The notes: a model not told the origin generated them from the letters alone. A DNA stretch of 64,000 nucleotides from Bradyrhizobium sp. CCGB01 (GCF_024199795.1 NZ_JANADK010000001.1:7812001-7876000); one strand, 5' to 3'; numbered from the stretch's first letter, positions 1 through 9,523 are shown. Numbers and translations are program-made.

Positions 1-443
1 ATCTCGGCGTCGATCCCCTCGGCTCCGGCCTCAATAGCGTCAATCCCGCTCGGACGCGCACAGCCGTCGCCGGCGATGTGGTCGAGCCAGAAAGCAGCGT
101 CATCCCTTGGCGATCCATGGCACAGGAAGACCCGTTCCTGGTACGTGAGCGTGGATGGCATGCTGGCCATCCACTCGAAATGCTTGCGCTCGAGCTCACG
201 AAAATCGCTGCGCGCCGAGGTGCCGGCCTGCCGGAGCTCCAGCAGGATTCGATCCTGATCACCTTGTATGGACGGAAAGCCCCGCTCCATCAGCAAATCT
301 GCGGTTCGGGCCGCTTCCAGCGGGCCGCTGACATGATCGCCGAGGTTCACGACCTCGTCGATGCCGAGCGTGGCGATGTCCGCAAGGACGGCTTCAAGTG
401 CAGGTCGATTCCCGTGTACATCCGCGATGGCAGCAAACTTCAT
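1..443 (-). CDS. Metallophosphoesterase, C-terminus outside window
   Basis: I read this on the minus strand from an ATG at 443, preceded by a GGGAGGGT ribosome site; it runs off the left edge, so only the first 147 codons are present. The product begins MKFAAIADVHGNRPALEAVL and continues with a GDHVSGP motif and a CHGSPRDD motif. D-x-H, GD and GH-like blocks in this order are the metal-binding signature of calcineurin-like phosphoesterases, specifically the short YfcE/bacterial phosphodiesterase-like group. It is likely a cytoplasmic phosphatase or phosphodiesterase with a two-metal centre. The substrate cannot be inferred. It is divergent from the GMC oxidoreductase gene with a 247-bp spacer. 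Confidence 0.85.
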   Translation of the reverse strand, partial: MKFAAIADVHGNRPALEAVLADIATLGIDEVVNLGDHVSGPLEAARTADLLMERGFPSIQGDQDRILLELRQAGTSARSDFRELERKHFEWMASMPSTLTYQERVFLCHGSPRDDAAFWLDHIAGDGCARPSGIDAIEAGAEGIDAE

Positions 444-690
444 GTGACCCTCCCGTTCGAGATGGCCGACGATTCACGCGATGCGGGATAATGCAGGACT
501 GGCGGTTCTCTTTAGCTGCATTTATAGAAGCGCCCGCAAGCTGAGGATCAAATCGGCGCTGACGGAAGAATTACACACTCAAGGTGGCCGGGCAAGCGAT
601 GCGAGTTGCGAACTGTCGGACAGTGGCGGCGTGACCTCCAGGCAATAACCCGCTAGGCTCACCGTACAAGAACAAGAGGAAACGCCAATC

Positions 691-2388
691 GTGTACGACT
701 TCATCATCGTGGGCGGCGGCTCGGCGGGGTCCGTGCTGGCCCACCGACTCTCCGCGAAGAGCGCCAACAAGGTCCTGCTGTGCGAAGCCGGACAGGACAC
801 ACCGCCGGGCAACGAGCCCGCCGAGATCAGGGACAGCTATCCCGGCACAGCCTATTTCGACCCGCGCTTCCACTGGACCGATCTCAAGGTCACGACGCAA
901 ATCGTCAGCCACAACAATCCGAACGAAGGGCGTCCGCCCTTGCGGAAATACGAGCAGGCGCGCGTGCTGGGCGGCGGCTCGTCGATCAACGGCCAGATGG
1001 CCAATCGCGGCGCACCAACCGACTATGATGAATGGGACGCGCGGGGTGCCGAAGGCTGGCGCTGGAAGGACGTGCTGCCCTACTTCAAGAAGGTCGAGCG
1101 CGACCTCGATTTCGACGGGCCGTACCACGGCAAGGACGGCCGAATTCCGGTCCGCAGAATTCCGCGGGAGCACTGGACACGGCATTCGCAGGCATTCGCC
1201 GAGGCCTTCCAGCAGGCGGGCCATCAATTCCTGCCCGACCAGAACGGCGAGTTCGTCGACGGCTTCTTCCCGGTGACGCATTCCAACCAGGCCGAGCAAC
1301 GCGTCTCGGCCGCGATGGGCTATCTCGATCGGGACACGCGCAAGCGCACCAACCTCACGATCTCCACCAACACGCAGGTTCGGGAGTTGCTGTTCGAGGG
1401 CACGCAATGCGTCGGCGTGAAGGCTGTGGTCGACGGACGCGAGCAGGAGTTTCGCGGCCGCGAGATCATCCTCTCCAGCGGCGCGATCCACTCGCCGGCG
1501 CATCTGTTGCGCGCCGGCATCGGTCCGGTCGGCCACCTCAAGGATATGGGCATTCCCGTCCTGATGGGGCTGGCGGGCGTCGGCCAGCGCCTGATGGATC
1601 ATCCATCGATCTCGCTGTCGTCCTTTGTCCGCCGTGGCGCACGCATGAACGAGCATACCAGGCGTCACATGCAGCTTGGCCTGCGTTATTCGTCCGGGCT
1701 ATCAGGCGTACCGAAGGGCGACATGTTCGTCGTCCTGCTCAGCAAATCGGCCTGGCACGCGGTCGGCGAGCAGATCGGCTCGCTGCTGACCTTCGTCAAC
1801 AAGACCTATTCCGAGACCGGACAGGTCAAGCTTGCCTCGCGCGATCCCGCGGCCGAGCCGATCGTCGAGTTCAATTTGCTGTCCGACCGGCGCGACCTCG
1901 ATCGCCTGATGAGCGGCTTCCGCAAGATGGCGGCCGTGCAGATGAGCGACGTCGTGAAGACTGTGACGGACAAGCCGTTCCCGGCCGCCTACACCGACAA
2001 GGTCCGCAAGATCGGCGTGGTCAATACCAAGAACAAGATCCTGACAAAGATCGCCGCAACCTTGATGGACGGGCCGGCGGCGCTGCGGCACTATCTGATC
2101 GACAATTTCGTGGTGGAAGGTTTCACCTTCGATGACGTGATGAACGACGACGAGGCGCTCGAAGCCTTCGTCCGCAAGGCGACCATCGGCGTGTGGCACG
2201 CCTCGTGCTCATGCCGCATGGGCCGGGCCGACGATCCGATGGCGGTGGTCGACAATCAGGGCCGCGTCAAGGGCATCCAGGGTCTGCGCGTCGTCGACGC
2301 CTCCATCTTCCCGGTGGTGCCTTGCGCCAACACCAATTTCCCGGTGCTGATGTCGGCGGAGAAGATCGCGGCAGCGATGGTGCAGTAA
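691..2388 (+). CDS. GMC family FAD-dependent oxidoreductase (choline dehydrogenase-like)
   Basis: The 565-aa product starts at a GTG (691) behind an AAGAGGA ribosome site. It opens with an FAD-binding Rossmann motif (YDFIIVGGGSAGSV, residues 2-15). A GGGSSINGQ stretch follows, as expected for the GMC signature, and the C-terminal block contains WHASCSCRMG and NTNFPV, which carry the His/Asn active-site pair of glucose-methanol-choline oxidoreductases. Length is typical for the family. It would oxidise an alcohol to an aldehyde using FAD; the substrate is unknown, and calling it choline dehydrogenase would be over-specific without a betaine aldehyde dehydrogenase or betI beside it. No signal peptide is visible. 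It stands alone, convergent with the esterase gene. Confidence 0.92.
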   Translation: MYDFIIVGGGSAGSVLAHRLSAKSANKVLLCEAGQDTPPGNEPAEIRDSYPGTAYFDPRFHWTDLKVTTQIVSHNNPNEGRPPLRKYEQARVLGGGSSINGQMANRGAPTDYDEWDARGAEGWRWKDVLPYFKKVERDLDFDGPYHGKDGRIPVRRIPREHWTRHSQAFAEAFQQAGHQFLPDQNGEFVDGFFPVTHSNQAEQRVSAAMGYLDRDTRKRTNLTISTNTQVRELLFEGTQCVGVKAVVDGREQEFRGREIILSSGAIHSPAHLLRAGIGPVGHLKDMGIPVLMGLAGVGQRLMDHPSISLSSFVRRGARMNEHTRRHMQLGLRYSSGLSGVPKGDMFVVLLSKSAWHAVGEQIGSLLTFVNKTYSETGQVKLASRDPAAEPIVEFNLLSDRRDLDRLMSGFRKMAAVQMSDVVKTVTDKPFPAAYTDKVRKIGVVNTKNKILTKIAATLMDGPAALRHYLIDNFVVEGFTFDDVMNDDEALEAFVRKATIGVWHASCSCRMGRADDPMAVVDNQGRVKGIQGLRVVDASIFPVVPCANTNFPVLMSAEKIAAAMVQ

Positions 2389-2414
2389 GCGGCAACGTTC
2401 GAGACCAGGACTGG

Positions 2415-2440
2415 ATGGCCGGGACAACGAGCCCGGCCAT
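2415..2440. terminator. Hairpin between convergent genes
   Basis: ATGGCCGGG (2415-2423) and CCCGGCCAT (2432-2440) form a perfect 9-bp stem with an 8-nt loop in the 67-bp gap between the convergent GMC oxidoreductase and esterase genes. There is no clear T-run on either side, so it may be a bidirectional terminator or a remnant of the palindromic intergenic repeats common in Bradyrhizobium. Confidence 0.5.
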
Positions 2441-2455
2441 GATGCCAGGGAGGCT

Positions 2456-4120
2456 TCAGTCCCGCGAGACTCGCGGTGTCGAGGGCGTGACGTTCGCCGG
2501 CGTATGGAAGTCGAGGCGCGCGCGGTTCTCCTCGCGCACACCGCTATCGTCGCCGAACTCGACATATTTCTGCGTATCCGCAGCCCACTGAGGCCACGGC
2601 GTCGCCGGCGTGCCGGGATTGCCGGTTCGCGCGAATGCGACCAGCGTATCCATCATGCGTTCCGACATTGCGCGATCGAATTCGGTCCAGACCCGCGTGG
2701 TACGAAACCTGTTGAAGGCGTCCTGGGTCCCGAACCAATAGGGCACGTCGGACGTGTGGTAGGCGCCGATTTTCTGCGGACTGTCGAAGAACTGCACGTC
2801 CTTCGCGAACGGGTGCACGCGAGAGAACATGTACATGTAGAACGGCGCCTTGCCGTTCTTCGTCTGCGCCATGGCCCAGTTGCGCGTGCCGATCTCGACC
2901 AGCCCCTCGCGCGCGGCGAGCAGGCCCATCGCCTTGGCCTCTTCGTCAGTCTTCGCCGGATAGAGCGCGAGGAAACGGTCGGCCTGGTCGCCATAGAGCT
3001 TTCGCGCAGCCGCGACGTAGCCTTCCAGATTGGCCGCGGTGCGGAGGTCATTAGAACTTTCGTCGCTGGTGAAGCCTGCGACAGTTGCGACGTCGTTCTG
3101 CTTCCCGGCAGCAAAGATGTTCGGCACGGTGTCGGGCAGGACGTAGCCGTCGATGTCGGGCGTGACCGCGATCGTTCCGGCGCAGCCGAGCTGGCAATCC
3201 TTCTGGATCGCAAGAATCTTGTCGGCCTGGATCAGCCGCATCTCGGCGAGCGAGGACGCGCCGAGCGCCGTCTGCACGTCGAGACCGATCTTCTCGGCGG
3301 CCGGCAGCGTCGGGAATTTGAAGCGATTGTCGAACATGCTCAGACTCATCGCGAATCCGCGATGGAACAGGCCCTTCGCCAGTGGGCTCGCTTCCAACGC
3401 CGAGACCGACATGGCGCCCGCGGACTGTCCCGTGATGGTGACGCTGTCGGGATCGCCGCCGAACGTCGCAATGTTGCGCTTGATCCATTGCAGGGCCGCG
3501 ATCTGGTCCATCAGGCCGTAATTGCCGGAGGCATGGTGCGGCGATTCCGCGGTCAATTCGGGATGGGCGAGGTTACCCAGGATACCGACACGGTAGTTGA
3601 AGCTGACGAAGATCGTACCTTTCCTGGCAACGTTCTCGCCGTCATACATCGCCATGCCGCTGGAGCCGAGCGTGAAGCCACCGCCATAGATCCAGACCAC
3701 CACCGGCAGCTTTGCGCCCGCTTTCGCATCCGGGCTCGCCCAGATGTTCAGATAGAGGCAATTCTCACCGGTCGCCTCCTCGCCGAAATAATGATTGAGA
3801 TTGTGCCGGCGCAGCACCTGGATGCACTCCGGTGCCGGCCGGTCGGCATGATAGACGCCCTTCCAAGCCTCGACCTTCTGCGGTGCGCGCCAGCGCAGGT
3901 CGCCGAGCGGTGGCGCAGCATAGGGGATGCCGAAATAGGCCTTCACGCCGGATGGCAGCACCTTGCCGGAGACAGCGCCGCTGTCGATGCTGACGGGATC
4001 TTCAGGGATCGGCGTCACGACGATCTGCGCCGGCGCCGGCACGGCCGCCAGCAAAGAGAGGATTGAGGCCATCGCGAGAACCGCGCGCGAGAGCACGCGC
4101 CCACTGTCTGAAACGCCCAT
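2456..4120 (-). CDS. Exported type-B carboxylesterase
   Basis: The 554-aa protein has an N-terminal hydrophobic segment ending in AVPAPAQ (about residues 13-32), a likely Sec signal peptide, so it should act in the periplasm or outside. It has the alpha/beta-hydrolase architecture of the carboxylesterase/cholinesterase family: oxyanion-hole YGGGF (about 145-149), nucleophile elbow GQSAGA with Ser233, and a C-terminal AYHTSDVPYWFGT block expected to carry the catalytic His. It would hydrolyse an ester of unknown nature. It is followed on the other side by a second, cytoplasmic esterase and an MFS carrier in the same orientation, which suggests a pathway for extracellular ester use. Confidence 0.9.
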   Translation of the reverse strand: MGVSDSGRVLSRAVLAMASILSLLAAVPAPAQIVVTPIPEDPVSIDSGAVSGKVLPSGVKAYFGIPYAAPPLGDLRWRAPQKVEAWKGVYHADRPAPECIQVLRRHNLNHYFGEEATGENCLYLNIWASPDAKAGAKLPVVVWIYGGGFTLGSSGMAMYDGENVARKGTIFVSFNYRVGILGNLAHPELTAESPHHASGNYGLMDQIAALQWIKRNIATFGGDPDSVTITGQSAGAMSVSALEASPLAKGLFHRGFAMSLSMFDNRFKFPTLPAAEKIGLDVQTALGASSLAEMRLIQADKILAIQKDCQLGCAGTIAVTPDIDGYVLPDTVPNIFAAGKQNDVATVAGFTSDESSNDLRTAANLEGYVAAARKLYGDQADRFLALYPAKTDEEAKAMGLLAAREGLVEIGTRNWAMAQTKNGKAPFYMYMFSRVHPFAKDVQFFDSPQKIGAYHTSDVPYWFGTQDAFNRFRTTRVWTEFDRAMSERMMDTLVAFARTGNPGTPATPWPQWAADTQKYVEFGDDSGVREENRARLDFHTPANVTPSTPRVSRD

Positions 4121-4144
4121 CTGATCTCCCCTTTGCTTTTCTTG

Positions 4145-5629
4145 TCAGGCCACCGCTACGGAACGGGACTGTTCTGTCAGTTCCGCCCACACGCGAAAGC
4201 GCGCGCCTTCATTGTGAGGCACAATATGGAACGGCTGGCCGAAGATTGCGAGCGGCTCCTTGGCCGACTCGAACCGCGGCCAGGCTTCCGCGACGTCGGG
4301 CGTACCGGTCGTGACGAAGCGCAGCACACCCGCCTGAAACCGCGCCGCCACGTCGATGTCGGCGGGCGTCATCGGTCCGCCCTTACGCTTGAGGATCGGA
4401 CGGTCGATGAAATCAGGCAGGTGCGCCCACAGGCACGCGTTGTCCGCGCCATGGGTCGGTCCCTGCGACAGGAACGGCTCCAGCGCCGGACGATGGTCGA
4501 ACCGGCTCAGCCACGCCGCGCCGCCCGCCGCAGCATGCAGCCGCGCGAGATCGGCCATCGGGCGATGCCAGAACGCATCCGAGAGCAGCGCCTCGTACGG
4601 ATCCTCGTCGAGACGCGCGGTGGCACGGTAGTAGGACAGCAGGCGGCACCAGCCGACATCGCCAAACGCCGCGCGCACCTGCCGCTCGGTGGTGCGGATC
4701 ATCGCGGCCGGTGGCGTGCTCTTCAGGAACATCACCATCTCGTCGCGGCAGGAGCCGAGCCAGAGCGGAATGTCGCGCAAGGTCCCGTCGGCAAAGACAT
4801 CGCGCGGCTCGCGCGGGATCACCGTGCCGTCGAGCACGGGACCGAACACGGTACCCTGCTCCGTCTCGTCCGCGAGCCTGCGGCCGACGCGCTCTATCCC
4901 GGCGAAGAGTTTTGGCAGCGGCATGGACGCAATCGCGGCTGGATCGCGCGCCAGATCGAGCTCGTCGAGCACGCGGCGCGCGACGTCGTCGGCATGATCG
5001 GCGCTCATGATGTTGCGCCCGGGCGCACTGAGCGCGAGGGCGCGGATGAACTTGCCTCGAGCTTGCGGCAGGGTGGCAAGCGCAATCACGATCGAAGCAC
5101 CGGCGGACTGACCGGACAACGTGATCGCATCCGGATCGCCGCCGAAATTGGCGATGTTGGCGCGCACCCAGTCGAGCGCGGCAAGCGCGTCCAACATGGC
5201 GAGGTTGTTGGCCTCCTCAAAGCCGTGGCGATGCAGTTGCAGGAAGCCGAGCGGCCCGAGCCTGTAGTTGATGGTGACGATCACGGCCGGACCGTGCGCG
5301 GCGAGGAAGGAGCCGTCGTAATCGGCGCCGCCGCCGGTGACGAAGGCGCCGCCATGGATGAAGAACTTAACCGGCAGCGGGCGATCGGCCGCTGCCGGCG
5401 ACCAGATGTTCAGGCTAAGACAGGTCGCCTCGTCCGCATCGAGATGGCCGGGCTGCGGCGCGAACGCGCCGTAGTCCGTGCATTGCCGCGGCTCCGTCCA
5501 CGCGCGGGGCGGCACCGGCTTGGCAAAGCGCCGCGCAGTTGCGAACGGCACGCCCTTGAACGCAAGTACTCCGTTCTGCTCGGCGCCGAGAACCGGCCCG
5601 CTCGTGGTCGGAACTGGATTCGTCAACAT
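4145..5629 (-). CDS. Cytoplasmic type-B carboxylesterase
   Basis: I chose the ATG at 5629 (AGAGGTGA ribosome site 8 nt upstream; 20 bp after the MFS stop) rather than the longer reading frame to 5677, giving 494 aa. It starts MLTNPVPTTSGPVLGAEQ and has no signal peptide. Family hallmarks are the SLNIWSP segment, the HGGAF oxyanion hole (about 92-96) and nucleophile GQSAGA with Ser175. It lies 24 bp upstream of the exported esterase and directly downstream of the MFS gene in one apparent operon. A simple reading is one esterase outside, one importer and one esterase inside. The substrate is unknown. Confidence 0.9.
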   Translation of the reverse strand: MLTNPVPTTSGPVLGAEQNGVLAFKGVPFATARRFAKPVPPRAWTEPRQCTDYGAFAPQPGHLDADEATCLSLNIWSPAAADRPLPVKFFIHGGAFVTGGGADYDGSFLAAHGPAVIVTINYRLGPLGFLQLHRHGFEEANNLAMLDALAALDWVRANIANFGGDPDAITLSGQSAGASIVIALATLPQARGKFIRALALSAPGRNIMSADHADDVARRVLDELDLARDPAAIASMPLPKLFAGIERVGRRLADETEQGTVFGPVLDGTVIPREPRDVFADGTLRDIPLWLGSCRDEMVMFLKSTPPAAMIRTTERQVRAAFGDVGWCRLLSYYRATARLDEDPYEALLSDAFWHRPMADLARLHAAAGGAAWLSRFDHRPALEPFLSQGPTHGADNACLWAHLPDFIDRPILKRKGGPMTPADIDVAARFQAGVLRFVTTGTPDVAEAWPRFESAKEPLAIFGQPFHIVPHNEGARFRVWAELTEQSRSVAVA

Positions 5630-5648
5630 GCGATCGTCACCTCTGCTT

Positions 5649-6989
5649 TCAACCACGCTGCCTGCCGAGGTCGGCAATGTCGACCTTGTGCGTCTCGCGC
5701 GCGGTCGCCGCCGCCGCTGCCGAGATCACGCAGCAGCAGGCAACGAAGGTCGCAACGGGAACCCAGCCGTTCGGTCCCTCGCCGACCAGGCTTGCGCTCA
5801 CCAGCGGCGTGAAGCCGGCGGCGAGGAAGCCGAGCTGCGTGCCGATCGCGGTGCCGGAATAGCGCACGCGCGCCTCGAACATCTCGGCATAGAAGGACGG
5901 CCAGATCGCGTTCGGCGCGGCATAGATGACGCCCGAGAGGATCATCGCCGCTGCGAAGATCGCCAGCGTATTCCCCGACGTCACCAGCATGAAGTACGGG
6001 AACACCAGCACGGCGCAGCCGAGCACACCGCCGATGAACACCGGCTTGCGGCCGATCTTGTCGGCCAGCAGGGCCCACAGCGGCTGGGTGATCAGCGCGG
6101 TGACATTGCCCAGCACGCCGGCCCACAGCATGGTCGGACGCGCCACGCCGAACTTGCTGGTGGCATAGCCGAGCGCGAACACGGCGGTCATGGTGCTCAC
6201 GGTCGCGATCAGCGCGCAGACGATGACGCGCAGCACGTCTGGCCAGTAATCGCGCAGCAGTGCGACGACCGGGAAGCGCGCCACCTGCGCCTTGTCCTTG
6301 ATGTCCTCGAACACGGGCGTTTCCGGCATGGTCCGCCGCACCAGATAGGCGACGACCAGAACGACGAACGACAGCAGGAATGGAACGCGCCAGCCCCAGC
6401 TCAGCAATTGGTCCTCAGGCAGGCTCGACACCGGAATGAACACCAGCGTTGCGAGGATCGCACCGGCCTGGGTGCCGCTCAAGGTCCAGCTCGTGAAGAA
6501 GGCACGGTTGGAATTGGCGGAATGCTCCAGCGTCAGCGAGTTCGCCCCGCTCTGCTCGCCGGCGGCCGAGAGGCCCTGCAACAGGCGCAGCAGCGTCAGG
6601 ATGACAGGCGCGGCATTGCCGATCGCCTTGGCGTCCGGCAGCAGGCCGATGGCGAGCGTCGAGCCGCCCATCAGCACCAGCGTGAACAGCAGCACCGTCT
6701 TGCGGCCGATGCGGTCGCCGAAATGGCCGAGAATGACGGCGCCGACCGGGCGCGCGATATAGCCGATGCCGAAGGAGAGCAACGCGAGCAGCGTCGCGGT
6801 CGAGGGATCGACATTGGCGAAGAACACTTTTGGAAAGATCAGCGCCGCCGCGGTGCCATAGATGAAGAAGTCGTAGTATTCGAGCATGCTGCCGACGAAG
6901 CTGACCAGCGCTGCGCGCTTGGGAAGCTTGTTCGGTGTAGCTTCTGCGCCGGACGACGCCTGCAGCGGTGCGGTTGACGTCAACGTCAT
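5649..6989 (-). CDS. MFS transporter, metabolite:H+ symporter type
   Basis: The start is the ATG at 6989, preceded by GGAGG, giving 446 aa; a longer frame to 7070 lacks a good ribosome site. The protein has about 12 hydrophobic segments. The N-terminal SFVGSMLEYYDFFIYGTAAA block and the loop GHFGDRIGRKT (MFS motif A) are typical of the metabolite:H+ symporter family, which carries organic acids, osmolytes and aromatic acids. It probably imports an organic acid or an ester with protons. It heads the operon with the two esterases and is divergent from the TetR gene at 7197, which is the likely repressor. Confidence 0.9.
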   Translation of the reverse strand: MTLTSTAPLQASSGAEATPNKLPKRAALVSFVGSMLEYYDFFIYGTAAALIFPKVFFANVDPSTATLLALLSFGIGYIARPVGAVILGHFGDRIGRKTVLLFTLVLMGGSTLAIGLLPDAKAIGNAAPVILTLLRLLQGLSAAGEQSGANSLTLEHSANSNRAFFTSWTLSGTQAGAILATLVFIPVSSLPEDQLLSWGWRVPFLLSFVVLVVAYLVRRTMPETPVFEDIKDKAQVARFPVVALLRDYWPDVLRVIVCALIATVSTMTAVFALGYATSKFGVARPTMLWAGVLGNVTALITQPLWALLADKIGRKPVFIGGVLGCAVLVFPYFMLVTSGNTLAIFAAAMILSGVIYAAPNAIWPSFYAEMFEARVRYSGTAIGTQLGFLAAGFTPLVSASLVGEGPNGWVPVATFVACCCVISAAAAATARETHKVDIADLGRQRG

Positions 6990-7092
6990 TGAATTGTCCT
7001 CCCCATGTGTCCGTTGCGGCTCGCGTCGGGCGGTCGCCCCGCGAGCATTTTCTGGTTCTTGTTGCCGCAACCTTGGTTTGGATCCATAATGT

Positions 7093-7106
7093 ACGAACTA
7101 GTACGT
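7093..7106. promoter_or_regulatory. Candidate TetR operator
   Basis: ACGAACTAGTACGT is a 14-bp palindrome with one mismatched pair around an ACTAGT core. It lies in the 207-bp divergent spacer between the MFS gene and the TetR gene. Position and symmetry fit a TetR-family operator controlling both genes; this is inferred, not shown. Confidence 0.5.
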
Positions 7107-7196
7107 TTACGCAATACGCTTTGGATCGATGCCTGAACAGGCGAAATTTGCCTTCACCTTCAAGGCGATCCATGGAAACTGGCGGGAGAAACAGCA

Positions 7197-7850
7197 ATGC
7201 TCGAGCGCATGCCGCCCCCATCGAAGCGCACCAACGATCCCGAGCGCACCAAGCGCGACATCCTCGAAGTGGCGATGGCCGAATTCGCCTCGGAGGGCTA
7301 TTCCGGCGCCCGCGTCGATGCGATCGCGGCACGGACGCGCACGTCGAAGCGGATGATCTACTACTATTTCGGCGGCAAGGAGCAGCTCTACCTCGCGGTG
7401 CTGGAGGAAGCCTATCGCAGCATCCGCGCGCTGGAGGACCAGCTCGACATCGAAAGCTGCGACGCCCGCGAGGGATTGCGCCGGCTGATCGAGGCGACCT
7501 TCGACCACGACGAGCGCAACCCGAATTTCATCCGCCTCGTCAGCATCGAGAACATCCACCACGGCAAGCACCTGAAGCAGAATTTGCAGCTGCGCCAGCT
7601 CAACGCCAGCGTGATCGCGACACTCGACGGCATCCTGAAGCGCGGCCGCGACGAGGGTGCCTTCCGCGACGACGTCGACGCCATCGACCTGCACCTCGCC
7701 ATCTCCTCCTACTGCTTCTTCCGCGTCGCCAACCGCCATACGTTCGGCGCCCTGTTCGACCGCGACCTCAGCGAGCCCAGGGTGCTGGCGAAGAGCCGGA
7801 CGCAGATCGTGGAGATGATTTTGGCATGGCTGGGGGCGAAGGAGGCTTAG
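7197..7850 (+). CDS. TetR/AcrR family transcriptional regulator
   Basis: The 217-aa protein starts at an ATG behind GGGAGAAA. Residues about 14-60 form the TetR helix-turn-helix (RTKRDILEVAMAEFASEGYSG, then TSKRMIYYYFGGKEQLY). The rest is a helical ligand-binding domain (FDHDERNPNFIRLVSIENIHHGKHL). It likely represses itself and the divergent MFS-esterase operon, released by a pathway metabolite. Its 3' end faces the ABC permease gene with only 6 bp between the stop codons. Confidence 0.93.
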   Translation: MLERMPPPSKRTNDPERTKRDILEVAMAEFASEGYSGARVDAIAARTRTSKRMIYYYFGGKEQLYLAVLEEAYRSIRALEDQLDIESCDAREGLRRLIEATFDHDERNPNFIRLVSIENIHHGKHLKQNLQLRQLNASVIATLDGILKRGRDEGAFRDDVDAIDLHLAISSYCFFRVANRHTFGALFDRDLSEPRVLAKSRTQIVEMILAWLGAKEA

Positions 7851-7856
7851 CAGCCC

Positions 7857-8642
7857 TCACCCACTCCGCTTCTGCCGCGCGCTCGCGAGCAGCACCAGCA
7901 TGAACGACGCCGCCGTCATCAGCGTCGAGATCGCGGCGATGGTCGGATCGATCTCGTCGCGGAGCGCGGTGAACATGCGCTTGGTCAGGGGCTGATACTG
8001 GCCGCCGGAGATGAATAGCGCGACGATGGTCTCGTCCATCGCCGAGATGAAAGCGAAGATGCCGCCCGCGACCACGCTGGACTTGATCTGCGGCAGCGTC
8101 ACCGCGAAGAAGCTGCGCAGGCGGTTCATGCCGAGGCTACGGGCCACCATCTCCTGCGCCGGGTCGAAGCTTTGCAAGCCCGCCAGCACCGAGATGACGA
8201 CGTAGGGCAAGCCGAGCATCACGTTTGCCAGCACGAGGCCGGGCATGGTCGCGACCAGGCCGACTTTTGCATAGACGAAGAAGATGCCGACCGCAGTGAT
8301 GATGATCGGCACCACCAGCGGCAGGAGCAGTGCCATATGGATGACGCGCATGATGCGCAGCTTCGACTGGCTGATCGCATAGGCGGCGGCGACCCCGCAC
8401 GGCGTTGCGATCAAGACGGTCAGGAACGCGACCGTCAGCGTCACCCGCGTCGCCTGCATCCAGGCCGGGTTGGCGAAATATTGCTGGTACCAGCGCAGCG
8501 AGAACGACGGCGGCGGGAACGTCAGAAAGCGTGCGCTGGAGAACGAGATCGGCGCGATGATCAGGACGGGAAGGATCAGATAGACCAGCACCAGTGCGCT
8601 GATCACATAGAGGAAGATCCGTGCGGGCGAGGCGCGCATCAT
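7857..8642 (-). CDS. ABC transporter permease (PotC-like)
   Basis: The 261-aa product starts at an ATG (8642) that overlaps the stop of the upstream permease in an ATGA. Six hydrophobic segments are visible, with the binding-protein-dependent permease EAA-type loop near ARSLGMNRLRSFFAVTLPQI. By family it is the second inner-membrane subunit of a spermidine/putrescine or opine-type importer. It is the last gene of the six-gene ABC operon and is presumably translationally coupled to the first permease. Confidence 0.92.
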   Translation of the reverse strand: MMRASPARIFLYVISALVLVYLILPVLIIAPISFSSARFLTFPPPSFSLRWYQQYFANPAWMQATRVTLTVAFLTVLIATPCGVAAAYAISQSKLRIMRVIHMALLLPLVVPIIITAVGIFFVYAKVGLVATMPGLVLANVMLGLPYVVISVLAGLQSFDPAQEMVARSLGMNRLRSFFAVTLPQIKSSVVAGGIFAFISAMDETIVALFISGGQYQPLTKRMFTALRDEIDPTIAAISTLMTAASFMLVLLASARQKRSG

Positions 8643-9508
8643 TTCTGCCCCAGCACGCGATCGAGCGAAATGAAGCGGCTGACGGCGAAGAAGATCAGGA
8701 GCACGCTGGCGAACAGCACGACCGCGACGGCGCTCGCAGCGCCAAACTGGTTGTAGAGTTCGACATTGCGGCTGACCAGCATCGACACCATCACCGTGCG
8801 GCCGCCACCGAGCAGCTCCGGCGTGATGTAGAAGCCGAGGCAGAGCACGAACACCATGGTGCAGCCGGCGAGCACGCCCGGCAACGACAGCGGCAGGAAG
8901 ACGCGGAAGAATGTCAGCGACGGGCTTGCGCCCAGGCTCGCGCCGGCCTGCATCAAATCGCCGGGGATCTTCTGCATGGTGGCATAGAGCGGCAGCACCA
9001 TGAACGGCAGCAGGATATGCACGGTCGCAACCACCGTGCCGAAGGTGTTGTGGACCAGCGCGAGCGGCTCGGAGATCACGTCGAGATAGCGCAAGAACTG
9101 ATTGATCACGCCGGTGCGCTGGAGCAGCGCCAGCCAGGCGTAGGCGCGCACCAGCACGCTGGTCCAGAACGGCAGCACCACCAGCGACAGGATGAGGATG
9201 CTCCACCCCTTCGGCACCGCATTGGCGAGGTAGGCCACGGGATAGCCGAGCAGCAGCGCGATCAATGTGACCGCGAGGCTGATCTCGAAGGTCAGCGCAA
9301 AGCTGCGCCAGTAGATCTCTTCGGTGAAGACGCGGCGATAGTTCTCCAGCGTGAAACCGTCATGATAGATCGACTGCCAGGCGAGCCAGCCGACCGGCAG
9401 CACGATCAGAGCCAAGATCACGAGCAGCGCCGGCGACACCAATGCCAGCATCAGGCCGTGCTCGCGGCGCTGATGCTTTTGCGATGGATCGGGCACGGAT
9501 GTCGTCAA
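8639..9508 (-). CDS. ABC transporter permease (PotB-like)
   Basis: The 289-aa protein has a short charged N-terminus followed by a first membrane helix (LMLALVSPALLVILALIVLPVGW) and five further helices. The inner-membrane EAA-like loop is ASLGASPSLTFFRVFLPLSLPG. It belongs to the polyamine/opine class of binding-protein-dependent permeases and should pair with the PotC-like subunit encoded immediately downstream with a 4-bp overlap. It lies 15 bp after the binding-protein gene. Confidence 0.92.
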   Translation of the reverse strand: MTTSVPDPSQKHQRREHGLMLALVSPALLVILALIVLPVGWLAWQSIYHDGFTLENYRRVFTEEIYWRSFALTFEISLAVTLIALLLGYPVAYLANAVPKGWSILILSLVVLPFWTSVLVRAYAWLALLQRTGVINQFLRYLDVISEPLALVHNTFGTVVATVHILLPFMVLPLYATMQKIPGDLMQAGASLGASPSLTFFRVFLPLSLPGVLAGCTMVFVLCLGFYITPELLGGGRTVMVSMLVSRNVELYNQFGAASAVAVVLFASVLLIFFAVSRFISLDRVLGQK

Positions 9509-9523
9509 CGCTGCCTCGCTCGC

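Noticed and set aside
1032..2135. Long open frame inside the GMC oxidoreductase gene on the same strand
   Set aside because: It is an Arg/Gly-rich shadow frame of a high-GC gene; the overlapping frame matches GMC enzymes.
2504..5812. Two long plus-strand frames opposite the esterase genes
   Set aside because: They are antisense shadows with low-complexity His/Arg-rich translations and no ribosome sites.
7857..9206. Apparent 449-aa permease fusion
   Set aside because: The first 188 codons overlap the upstream permease gene in another frame; the real start is the ATG at 8642 in an ATGA overlap.
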